Position numbers and translations under genes: made by a program. This document shows, in pieces, positions 23,182 to 30,315 of a stretch of 58,915 nucleotides of DNA. Source of the stretch: MGIIb-O1 sp002457595 (lineage in GTDB: Archaea; Thermoplasmatota; Poseidoniia; Poseidoniales; Thalassarchaeaceae); assembly GCA_045568115.1 (NCBI GenBank), contig JBJLBO010000002.1, positions 1 through 58,915 of the forward strand, written 5' to 3'. The notes beneath the pieces were generated by a model. It was given only the letters and a program-made list of their open reading frames with translations. It was not told the DNA's origin and made no database searches. The number at the start of each line of letters is the position of its first letter. Within the stretch, counting starts at the first letter, position 1.

Positions 23182-25131
23182 ATGTGCAATAGACTTCGGG
23201 AAGAGGGTGTGGACTCGGATGGAGGGCTTCCTGCAAGGTTCACTCGTAGCCAAGATCATCATGAGGCTTTTATGCAACTTATTCAATGGGAATTAGATGA
23301 TGAATTAGAGGCAACTGAGGAGCGTTTACGGACTTGGTCAAGAGCAAAATTAGCATCTCATGGTCTAGCACTTTTTGATATCAAAGCAAAGCCTGACGGT
23401 TGGCTCTTCGGGCAACGAATTGTACGCCTCGAATTAGAAGGACGTGCCCCATTCGGACAACACCGGTTTAGACAGGGCGATATCGTTATGCTAAGTCGAG
23501 GTGACCCTCTCGGAGAGAAACCGGTTGAGGCTATTGTATCAAATCGAACTAGGAACAGAATTCGTATCGTTTTACCAGAACTTCCACAAGACCTTAGACG
23601 AGGCTTCTGGAGAATGGATAGAGCTGCAAATAAGGTGGCTTTTGATCGTATGAGAGACGCTCTTAATTCTGTATTTGATGAAGAAGGAGGAGCCCCTCTG
23701 CGAGACCTGTTTTTGGGGCTAGTACACGACCCAATTAGTACCGCCCAGTTAGGTCCAGAACTCGGTGGGGCCAATAGACGGCCTGCAACCCGTCCAGAAG
23801 GACTCAATGATTCGCAGAATGCTGCTGCTAAGGCTGCGATTGATCAGCGATTGACACTAATTCAAGGCCCACCAGGAACTGGAAAAACACATACTGCTGT
23901 ACGGATTCTAGAATCGTGGGCCAGCCAAGAAATTGGTACAATTCTTGCTGTTGCGGATTCAAATGTGGCTGTTGATAATTTGTTAGAAGGACTTCTTGGG
24001 CAAGGTGTGAGAGCAGTCAGACTTGGTCAGCCGGTCAAGGTGAGAGAGAATCTCCGGCTTGCTACTGTAGACGCACAGATGGAGGAACATCCACTTCGGC
24101 GAGACCTTGAGGAGCATTTGGAATTGAATGATAAATTAGCACGACGAATTCCTGGGATGAAGGGTAAGGAGAAGGGGTTGGCTCATCGTGATCTAAATCG
24201 AGGGTGGAAGGAAGTTCGACGAATTGAATCACAGATGCGAGATGACATACTTGACAGGGCGCAAGTGTTGTGTTGTACATGTATTGGAACTGGACATGCA
24301 CTCTTAGATGGTAGAAGGTTCTCAAGAGTATTAATCGATGAGGCAACTCAGGCTACTGAACCTGCTAGTCTAGTTCCATTAGTTAGAGGAGCAAGGCAGG
24401 TGGTTCTAGTTGGTGACCATCGGCAATTGCCTCCGACTGTAATATCTAAAAGGGCAGAAAATGGTGGGCTGCGCCGCTCTTTATTCGAAAGACTCGTTGC
24501 AATGGGTATCGAACCAATGCTACTAAACACACAATATAGAATGCATCCTGCTATCTCACTATTCCCTAATGATAGATTCTACAAAGGAAAATTAATCGAT
24601 GGAGTAGAAGCCTCTGAAAGACCGAATCCAGCAGGGTTACTGTGGAATGACTGGGAAGTACCAATTGTATTTCTCCCAGTAGAAGGTGGAGAAACAACAT
24701 CTCCCGATGGAGCATCTAAGGAGAACCATGCTGAAGCTGGGTGGGTTGCTCGTTTACTAGAAGGTCTACTCGATGCTGGAGATTTACAATCAGAGGACAT
24801 AGGTATCATCACACCTTATGCCGGTCAAGTTCGAGCTATCAGAGATGCCCTTCCGGAGAGGTTTGACTCTGTTGAGGTTCGCACTGTGGATGGATACCAA
24901 GGGAGAGAAAAAGATGTTATTCTCTTCTCTTGCGTACGCTCAAATCAAGATGGTAATGTAGGCTTCCTTTCTGACCCACGTCGCCTCAATGTCGCACTAA
25001 CTCGTGCTCGTCGTGGACTCGTAGTAATTGGAGACCCAAACACGCTGCGCAATGATGAGGTTTGGGCCGCGTGGTTAGCACATATACGCAGTCGGAACCT
25101 TGAGGCGTGGCACATTCTCGGAATGGCCTGA
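23182..25131 (+). CDS. Superfamily 1 helicase of the IGHMBP2/UPF1 type
   Basis: An RNA/DNA helicase of 649 residues. An N-terminal beta-barrel region (about 60-140) includes RFRQGDIVMLSRGDPLGEKP, the 1B-type domain of IGHMBP2-like enzymes. Then come motif Q/I LNDSQNAAAKAAIDQRLTLI and QGPPGTGKTHT, motif Ia ILAVADSNVAVDNLLEGL, motif II VLIDEATQATEP, motif III VVLVGDHRQLPPTV, motif IV LLNTQYRMHP, motif V VRTVDGYQGREKDVI and motif VI RRLNVALTRARRGLVVIGD. A complete set suggests an active 5'-3' helicase. The start follows a TATA-like AATAATT 26 bases upstream, implying a leaderless message at 23182; a later Met (about residue 31) is possible. An RDD gene follows ten bases later. Confidence 0.93.
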   Translation: MCNRLREEGVDSDGGLPARFTRSQDHHEAFMQLIQWELDDELEATEERLRTWSRAKLASHGLALFDIKAKPDGWLFGQRIVRLELEGRAPFGQHRFRQGDIVMLSRGDPLGEKPVEAIVSNRTRNRIRIVLPELPQDLRRGFWRMDRAANKVAFDRMRDALNSVFDEEGGAPLRDLFLGLVHDPISTAQLGPELGGANRRPATRPEGLNDSQNAAAKAAIDQRLTLIQGPPGTGKTHTAVRILESWASQEIGTILAVADSNVAVDNLLEGLLGQGVRAVRLGQPVKVRENLRLATVDAQMEEHPLRRDLEEHLELNDKLARRIPGMKGKEKGLAHRDLNRGWKEVRRIESQMRDDILDRAQVLCCTCIGTGHALLDGRRFSRVLIDEATQATEPASLVPLVRGARQVVLVGDHRQLPPTVISKRAENGGLRRSLFERLVAMGIEPMLLNTQYRMHPAISLFPNDRFYKGKLIDGVEASERPNPAGLLWNDWEVPIVFLPVEGGETTSPDGASKENHAEAGWVARLLEGLLDAGDLQSEDIGIITPYAGQVRAIRDALPERFDSVEVRTVDGYQGREKDVILFSCVRSNQDGNVGFLSDPRRLNVALTRARRGLVVIGDPNTLRNDEVWAAWLAHIRSRNLEAWHILGMA

Positions 25132-25141
25132 AGGGGTGCTT

Positions 25142-25717
25142 ATGTCCGACCACGACTCTCCAATCTCACTACAAGGTGGAATGAATCCAGCCAAGCAAAT
25201 TCTCTCGGCTGAAGAAGGAGGGCATTGGCCAGTTCCAGAGGGAACTATTCTAGCAAGCGGAGTGCGACGAAGTGCTGCCTTGAGTGTTGATGTAGTAATT
25301 GTCACAACAATTCTAATGGTCGCCTCAAAGTGGCAAATTATGAACGCTTGGAATGTCACTCTTTGGGCATCTGCTGACTTTCATTATGCGGCTGCAATGG
25401 CATTTATTCTCTTTGTATCTCATTGGCTATACTGGCGTTGGACGGGATTACGCCACTCTCGTTCACTCGGACAGCGTATGTTCGGTCTCGCTGTTATTGC
25501 CGAGGATGGTTCCGCTATGACTAGTCAAATGTGGGACCAAAGAGCTCTTCGGAAACTCATTTTCCTTATCCCAATAGCCAATATTGTAGTTGGTATAATG
25601 GAAGTTAGACGAGTTTTTAGCCGTCATACACATCAATCAAATATTGATCTTCATGTAGGTTCGATCGTCGCGCATGCTGACTCTCTGCCACCTGCTTCAC
25701 GCCGGCATATTAAGTAG
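25142..25717 (+). CDS. RDD family membrane protein
   Basis: A 191-residue membrane protein. The RDD domain starts with GVRRSAALSVDVVIVTTILM (about 40-59), where Arg and Asp are the family name residues, continues with FHYAAAMAFILFVSHWLYWR (second helix) and the conserved SLGQRMFGLAVI, and ends with RALRKLIFLIPIANIVVGIM (third helix). RDD proteins are poorly understood; some are linked to ion exchange or lipid sensing. The start is 25142 rather than the open frame beginning at 25100, as the latter runs inside the helicase gene. It sits between the helicase (10-base gap) and tsaC (8-base gap), all in the same direction. Confidence 0.85.
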   Translation: MSDHDSPISLQGGMNPAKQILSAEEGGHWPVPEGTILASGVRRSAALSVDVVIVTTILMVASKWQIMNAWNVTLWASADFHYAAAMAFILFVSHWLYWRWTGLRHSRSLGQRMFGLAVIAEDGSAMTSQMWDQRALRKLIFLIPIANIVVGIMEVRRVFSRHTHQSNIDLHVGSIVAHADSLPPASRRHIK

Positions 25718-25725
25718 GTGAAAGA

Positions 25726-26355
25726 ATGAAAGATGCTGTTAAAATCGCTCTTTCGGGCGGTTGTATTGTCTATCCAACTTCTACTCAACCGGCTCTAGGG
25801 TGTATTCCTTCACCTGAAGCGCTTGATTTACTATTTCGTATCAAAAACAGACCAAAAAATATGCCAGTTAGTATTGGTGTGGCTAACTTAGAACAAGCAA
25901 AAGCTTTGGTAGAACTCACGGACGATATACCTGATTTATTAGATTCATTTCCAGAGGGTTCGATAACTCTCGTACTTCCTGCAATAGAAACTCTCGATAA
26001 AAGATTAGGAGGAGATAAAATCGCTATTCGCGTCGTTACTCACCCAATTGCAAAGGCACTATTGCAAGCCACTGGGCCTCTCACAGCAACTTCTGCTAAT
26101 ATTAGTGGAATGACTCCTGAGCAAACTTGTGAGGATGCTGCTTCGACTCTTATTGAAGCGGGTCACAAAGTGGGAGTTATATCTGGTAATACCGGCTCTG
26201 GCCTACCCAGTACTTTGATAGCATGGTATTCGGTCTGTGGTACATCCGAACGCGCGAGCATAGAGGTGCTGAGAGAAGGAATCATTCCAACTAAGGAGGT
26301 ACAATCATGGTGGAAGAATCGGACCTCAAACAGTGGAGAGATGCCGGGCATGTAG
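25726..26355 (+). CDS. tsaC: Threonylcarbamoyl-AMP synthase, TsaC/Sua5 (YrdC domain)
   Basis: Makes threonylcarbamoyl-AMP from threonine, bicarbonate and ATP, the first step of the t6A modification at position 37 of ANN-decoding tRNAs. A 209-residue single YrdC domain, without the Sua5 extension. Visible: GGCIVYPTSTQPALGCIPSP, where the common PT-[ED]-T-x-Y-G-L is altered; the nucleotide-binding LFRIKNRPKNMPVSIGVANL; and TGPLTATSANISGMTPEQT with the SANxSG motif. The divergent first motif suggests either a subfamily or a changed substrate pocket. The last 49 bases overlap the map gene, and the map ribosome-binding site lies within this coding region, so the two genes are translated from one message. 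Confidence 0.9.
   Translation: MKDAVKIALSGGCIVYPTSTQPALGCIPSPEALDLLFRIKNRPKNMPVSIGVANLEQAKALVELTDDIPDLLDSFPEGSITLVLPAIETLDKRLGGDKIAIRVVTHPIAKALLQATGPLTATSANISGMTPEQTCEDAASTLIEAGHKVGVISGNTGSGLPSTLIAWYSVCGTSERASIEVLREGIIPTKEVQSWWKNRTSNSGEMPGM
26293..26300 (+). promoter_or_regulatory. Strong Shine-Dalgarno site for map, inside tsaC
   Basis: AAGGAGGT, a near-perfect match to the 3' end of 16S rRNA, with six bases between it and the ATG at 26307. It stands out because many starts in this window look leaderless. It supports the overlapping start of map rather than a later Met. Confidence 0.75.
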
Positions 26356-27320
26356 CCCGTCGTACACTTGAGGGAATCAAAGGAGAAATTGTTGCTGGGA
26401 AATCTTGGGAACAAGTAACTGACTCAGCAGAACGATTCATTCGACGTCATGGTGGAACTGCAGCATTTCCTGTGACAATTTCAGTTAACGATATTGCTGC
26501 TCACTACACACCCGACCATAGATTGACCCCACCTGATGGATTTGAAGGTGAGATGATTTTCCAAAAGGGAGATCTCGTCAAACTCGATGTTGGTGTTCAT
26601 ATTGCAGGAGCTTTAGCAGACAATGCTCTGACAGTTGAAGTTGGAAATGGTGGTAATCACACAGAACAAATCAAGGCCGCTCGTGAAGCAAGAGATGCGT
26701 CTGTGGAAAAAATGCACCCTGGTACGCCATGGCATGAAATTGGTGCTGCTGCAGAACAGGTTCACAGAGATGCCGGCTTTGAACCAATTAGGAATTTATG
26801 TGGACATCAATTAGAGAGGTGGAATCTACATGCTGGAACTTCGATACCAGGATATGCCTGTGGATCGGAAAATCCTGGATTCAAAGGTTCTGTGGAAGTT
26901 GGAAGTGTATACGCGATTGAGCCATTCAATACTACTGGAAAATCAGGAATGATTGAGAATATTCCTCCTTCATCATCAAGTAATATTTTCCGCGTTACAG
27001 GCGATATTACCATTCGTAAAGCACAGTCTAAAGGCAAATTGAAACCATTAGGTGCAACTATGGCAAGATACATCGAGGAACGTTATCACACACTACCTTT
27101 TGCTGAAAGGTGGGCCTATCCTTTGTTGGAGAAACCATTCCCTGGTGAAGATGTAGAAACGCTGAGAAAGAAATGGAATGCTCTGGTCAAGAAGTTAATC
27201 TCAATTCGATTCCTAGAAACCTATTCTGCATTACGCTGTCAGGATCGAGGTTTGATTGGCCAATACGAACATACTGTATGGATTACAGAAGGCGGACCGG
27301 AAATTTTGACCGTAGAGTGA
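26307..27320 (+). CDS. map: Methionine aminopeptidase, type II
   Basis: Removes the initiator methionine from new proteins whose second residue is small. A 337-residue type II enzyme, the archaeal and eukaryotic form with the helical insert. Metal ligands can be placed: D94 (VKLDVGVH), D105 (ADNALTVEV), H167 (NLCGHQLERW), E205 (YAIEPFNTT) and E321 (GQYEHTVWI); H65 in DIAAHYTPD contacts substrate. The insertion typical of type II lies about 210-305. The start is set by a strong Shine-Dalgarno sequence and overlaps tsaC by 49 bases. A cotranslational tRNA-modification and N-terminal-processing pair is common in archaea. Downstream, 27321-27539 holds no protein gene. Confidence 0.96.
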   Translation: MVEESDLKQWRDAGHVARRTLEGIKGEIVAGKSWEQVTDSAERFIRRHGGTAAFPVTISVNDIAAHYTPDHRLTPPDGFEGEMIFQKGDLVKLDVGVHIAGALADNALTVEVGNGGNHTEQIKAAREARDASVEKMHPGTPWHEIGAAAEQVHRDAGFEPIRNLCGHQLERWNLHAGTSIPGYACGSENPGFKGSVEVGSVYAIEPFNTTGKSGMIENIPPSSSSNIFRVTGDITIRKAQSKGKLKPLGATMARYIEERYHTLPFAERWAYPLLEKPFPGEDVETLRKKWNALVKKLISIRFLETYSALRCQDRGLIGQYEHTVWITEGGPEILTVE

Positions 27321-27419
27321 ATTTACTCTATTTTTATCAAATAGAGGCGCAGTATAGCGTTTGATGGTCATTGAGAGTGAACTCACACAACGATTATCTA
27401 GCGCTGAGTGCAAGGGTGT

Positions 27420-27491
27420 GGTGTACGGGGCCGTTGAGGTTCTCGCTGAGTGCATCCCATCCCCTCGCCTGTGTCTCTCGCCCTGTACACC
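27420..27491. ncRNA. Candidate structured element: 12-bp stem between convergent genes
   Basis: GGTGTACGGGGC (27420-27431) pairs with GCCCTGTACACC (27480-27491); eleven pairs are Watson-Crick and one is G-T. Inside, GAGG (27436-27439) can pair with CCTC (27463-27466). Further out, GGCTT occurs twice near 27510. The gap between map and the transporter gene (27321-27539) has no protein frame. A shared bidirectional terminator is possible but there is no clear T-run, so a small RNA or RNA element remains open. Strand unknown. Confidence 0.35.
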
Positions 27492-27539
27492 TGTCGAAGG
27501 CTTACGGTAGGCTTTCCGTGTATTGAATTCAAGCGTTAT

Positions 27540-28460
27540 TCAGGCTCTGCTTTCTGTATTATCAGCACGCCCAAATAGAGTTACAGCAATAATCGCAGAG
27601 AATATCAAAAACATACCTAATGCCTGTTGTGTTGATGGTTGTTCGGAAAGCAAGATAATACCCCATAAGATAGTAAGAATCGGTTGAAGAAGAACTGCAA
27701 AAGATGTATGAGCAGCAGGGAGCCGAGGGAGGGCATAGGTAATCGCTATCCAACCTATAACTTGGCAAGAAAATGCGAGAATTAGTAGCCAACCATGACC
27801 GGGCCATGTGATTGAGAAGTCTAGAGGTTCAATACCAGCACTAGATAATGGCAAAAGGCCGACGAAAAGTAAACCGCTGGCAGCTCCGGTTGTAGCGTCT
27901 AGTTGGAGATTTACTGACGGCGCCTGTACACGATTGGAATATCTATAGAGAATTAAGAAAGACGAGTAGAATATTGCTGCAATCATACCTCCGATTACTC
28001 CTTTCACCGGGTCTGAACCATATGGATTCTCATCCCAAATTCCTGAAATTAATAGTAAACCGAGCATGACCATTGGTAAAGAAAAGAGAATGTAGCGATT
28101 TGGTTTCTCTCCAAACAACCACCAACTTGCTAATGTTACGATAATAACTTGTGAATTACCAATCATGGTGGCAATTCCACTTCCAATGAAATCAATAGCA
28201 CTGTGGTATCCAACGAAATCGATGGCGAGAAGAACTCCGGCTCCAAAGGCTAGCATTCGATCTCGTCTGTTTCGTAAATCGTTGCGTTTCAGCAACCAAA
28301 CTAATGCTGCAAGCATCGGCAAGGCGTAGAACATTCGAAAGAATGCTCCTGTTAACGGCGCTGTATCAGATTGAATGTACAATAGGGGAGCAAAAGAAAT
28401 CAGAGTAGCTCCTGCTAGAGCGATAACCATAGTACGGCGGTCATCCATGACCGCAGTCAT
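27540..28460 (-). CDS. EamA/DMT-family transporter
   Basis: A 306-residue membrane protein with about ten hydrophobic helices and the internal duplication of EamA (drug/metabolite) transporters. The first half begins VIALAGATLISFAPLLYI and includes DFVGYHSAIDFIGSGIATMI, then NSQVIIVTLASWWLFGEKPN, the typical end of an EamA repeat. The second half includes VIGWIAITYALPRLPAAHTS and LLQPILTILWGIILLSEQPS, the corresponding site. These carriers move small metabolites or amino acids; the substrate cannot be read from the sequence. It follows the glutaredoxin gene by nine bases in the same direction as BolA and ribulose-phosphate epimerase. Confidence 0.9.
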   Translation of the reverse strand: MTAVMDDRRTMVIALAGATLISFAPLLYIQSDTAPLTGAFFRMFYALPMLAALVWLLKRNDLRNRRDRMLAFGAGVLLAIDFVGYHSAIDFIGSGIATMIGNSQVIIVTLASWWLFGEKPNRYILFSLPMVMLGLLLISGIWDENPYGSDPVKGVIGGMIAAIFYSSFLILYRYSNRVQAPSVNLQLDATTGAASGLLFVGLLPLSSAGIEPLDFSITWPGHGWLLILAFSCQVIGWIAITYALPRLPAAHTSFAVLLQPILTILWGIILLSEQPSTQQALGMFLIFSAIIAVTLFGRADNTESRA

Positions 28461-28469
28461 TTTTGCACC

Positions 28470-28802
28470 TCACTCGGATGCTGCATCGCCATCGGCTATC
28501 ATCTGTTGTAGCTCACCGGATTCATACATCTCAAGAGCAATGTCTGAGCCACCGATTAGTTCTCCGTAAATGTAAATCTGAGGCATTGTTGGGAAATCCG
28601 CCCATTCACAAACTGAAGGAATTGCTCGGCGGTCGGCGAGAACATTGACGCTAGTGAATGGTTCTCCAAGTTGAGATAATACCGTTGCTGCACGATTACT
28701 AAAACCACATTTTGGTTCCTGTGGTGTACCTTTCATGAATAGTACAATTCGGTGTTCGTTTACTAATTGTTTAAGTTCGTCTGGTGTCCAATTAAAGCTC
28801 AT
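28470..28802 (-). CDS. Monothiol glutaredoxin, CGFS type (Grx4/GrxD)
   Basis: A 110-residue CGFS glutaredoxin. These proteins hold a [2Fe-2S] cluster between two subunits, or one glutaredoxin and one BolA, using the active-site cysteine and glutathione. The motif KGTPQEPKCGFSNRA is at 24-38 (Cys32). The cis-proline and glutathione-binding segments are FPTMPQIYIYGELIGGSDIA. The start at 28802 (MSFNWTPDEL) is chosen because the earlier one would overlap BolA and adds no similarity. BolA lies directly upstream with five bases between, matching the known physical partnership of the two. Both are rare in archaea, so acquisition from bacteria is likely. Which low-molecular-weight thiol serves here is unknown. 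Confidence 0.93.
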   Translation of the reverse strand: MSFNWTPDELKQLVNEHRIVLFMKGTPQEPKCGFSNRAATVLSQLGEPFTSVNVLADRRAIPSVCEWADFPTMPQIYIYGELIGGSDIALEMYESGELQQMIADGDAASE

Positions 28803-28807
28803 TTTTC

Positions 28808-29140
28808 TCACTCCTCATCTGGTCTACGAATGTGAATTCCAAAGTGCTGCATGTTCTTCTCTTGATGGGGGTCAAAAACAGTTCCGCCTGCCTCAGCAGC
28901 CTGTTTGGGCGTCATACACTTCAAGTCAAGAGCATGGACGATGTTCTGTGCAATATGTGATTTGAAGTGAGATAGAATAGGTCGTTGACGCTGTAAAGGT
29001 CGAGAACCCTCATAACTCTCAGAAATAACACGAACATGGAAATGATCACCACTTCCATGTAAATCAGTAACTTCGATAATGGCATCAGGTACGACCTTGC
29101 GAACCTCATCAACCATCCACTGTTCCGTGACCATCGGCAC
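28808..29140 (-). CDS. bolA: BolA family protein
   Basis: A 110-residue BolA-type protein with the class II KH-like fold. Core motifs are VTDLHGSGDHFHVRVISESYE (24-44), where the histidines can bind the shared iron-sulfur cluster, and SHFKSHIAQNIVHALDLKCM, the C-terminal helix region that touches the glutaredoxin. An extension of about 25 residues with AAEAGGTVFDPHQEKNMQHF follows, ending HIRRPDEE, which is not typical for short bacterial BolA. The CGFS glutaredoxin gene starts five bases after the stop, so the pair makes one operon. They probably carry or sense [2Fe-2S] clusters. The downstream transporter and the upstream epimerase share the direction. Confidence 0.92.
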   Translation of the reverse strand: MPMVTEQWMVDEVRKVVPDAIIEVTDLHGSGDHFHVRVISESYEGSRPLQRQRPILSHFKSHIAQNIVHALDLKCMTPKQAAEAGGTVFDPHQEKNMQHFGIHIRRPDEE

Positions 29141-29193
29141 AATGCTAACATCGCTATGATTTGAATGCTCGCGCGCGTAAGAAGAAAATCAAT

Positions 29194-29874
29194 TCAGAGG
29201 CCGAGGGCTGAATTGATTGCTGCTAGATTCTCAGCAATTGTACCACGATTATTGATGAGACCACTGCCGACGACTGCTACATCGATTCCCCATTCTGCCA
29301 CCATTGCAGCATTATGATCCTTGATACCGCCGTCAATCATCAATTTGGTTTCACGGCCTCCCGAAGCGATTTGCTTGTCGATTGCTGCGCGGAATTCACG
29401 TACCTTGCCTTCAACTTCAGGCATGAATGACTGGCCCCCTTTACCAGGGACAACTGACATTACCAGAACTAAATCGAGATTGGCTAAGTGTGGTAGGATA
29501 GATGAGGAGGGTGTATCAGGATTGAGAACTGCTCCTGCCTGACAGCCTGAATCATGTAGAGATTTGATTAGAGAGTCCATATCATCTACTGCCTCAACGT
29601 GAGCAATTACTAGATTCACACCAGCATCCACATATTGATTCCAAGCCTCTTCAGCATTGGTAATCATCAAATGACAGTCGATGAAAACCTCAGGTCCCAA
29701 TCGCTCTCTTACTGAACGAATTAGAGCGGGGCCGAAAGTAATGGTTCGGTTCACTACCCAATTACCATCCATAACGTCCATGTGCATCCAATTGATACCG
29801 GCTTCAACCGCTTCCTCAAGCGTCTCTCCAAGCTTTGTGAAGTCCGCCGTAAGAATACTCGGTGTTATTTCCAC
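29194..29874 (-). CDS. rpe: Ribulose-phosphate 3-epimerase
   Basis: Interconverts D-ribulose 5-phosphate and D-xylulose 5-phosphate in pentose-phosphate metabolism. A 226-residue TIM barrel. Landmarks in order: ITPSILTADFTKLGETLEEA (with the conserved serine), WMHMDVMDGNWVVNRTITFG (metal-binding His and catalytic Asp), FIDCHLMITNAEE (second His), VMSVVPGKGGQSFMPEVEGK (phosphate-facing loop), LMIDGGIKDHNA (catalytic Asp) and VAVVGSGLIN. The length matches the family. It is the first gene of a minus-strand run into BolA, glutaredoxin and the transporter, and is divergent from thioredoxin. Euryarchaea often lack this bacterial/eukaryal enzyme, so it may be acquired. Confidence 0.95.
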   Translation of the reverse strand: MEITPSILTADFTKLGETLEEAVEAGINWMHMDVMDGNWVVNRTITFGPALIRSVRERLGPEVFIDCHLMITNAEEAWNQYVDAGVNLVIAHVEAVDDMDSLIKSLHDSGCQAGAVLNPDTPSSSILPHLANLDLVLVMSVVPGKGGQSFMPEVEGKVREFRAAIDKQIASGGRETKLMIDGGIKDHNAAMVAEWGIDVAVVGSGLINNRGTIAENLAAINSALGL

Positions 29875-29997
29875 AGACTCCCCTCGGGCCTTGCGAACGA
29901 ACGCCAGTTCTCAACACTTCGGATTCATATTTCCCGAACTGGGACGTGATAGTATTCATAGGACTCCTATGAGGGGAAAGAATCCTAGGGCGATTAT

Positions 29998-30315
29998 ATG
30001 GGCAGAGTGATTGAGGTTAACGATACGGATTTTGATGCAGTAACACAGAGCGATGAATGGGTATTGGTTGACTTTTGGGCACCATGGTGTGGCCCTTGTA
30101 GGATGATCGCTCCAACACTAACCCAAATTGCTCAGGAAAGAGAGATTACTATCGCCAAACTAAATACAGACGTTAATCCACTTTCTTCAGGAAAGTTTGG
30201 AATTAGAGGAATTCCCGCTTTACTGCTTTTCAATAATGGAAAATTGGTTGATCAAATGGCAGGAGCCATGCCAAAGCCTGGATTTGATCAATGGCTCAAT
30301 CGCCACATGGCGTGA
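29998..30315 (+). CDS. trxA: Thioredoxin
   Basis: A 105-residue thioredoxin that reduces protein disulfides in the cytoplasm. The active site is VLVDFWAPWCGPCRMIAPTL (22-41) with Cys31 and Cys34. The cis-proline is in IRGIPALLLFNNGKLVDQ. The sequence starts MGRVIEVNDTDFDAVTQSDE without a signal peptide. The gene is divergent from the epimerase, 123 bases away, and its stop abuts the convergent STAND-regulator gene. The electron donor (thioredoxin reductase) is not in this window. Confidence 0.96.
   Translation: MGRVIEVNDTDFDAVTQSDEWVLVDFWAPWCGPCRMIAPTLTQIAQEREITIAKLNTDVNPLSSGKFGIRGIPALLLFNNGKLVDQMAGAMPKPGFDQWLNRHMA

Noticed and set aside
23358..23807. Minus-strand frame of 149 codons within the helicase gene
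   Set aside because: Opposite-strand shadow of a well-conserved helicase; no family.
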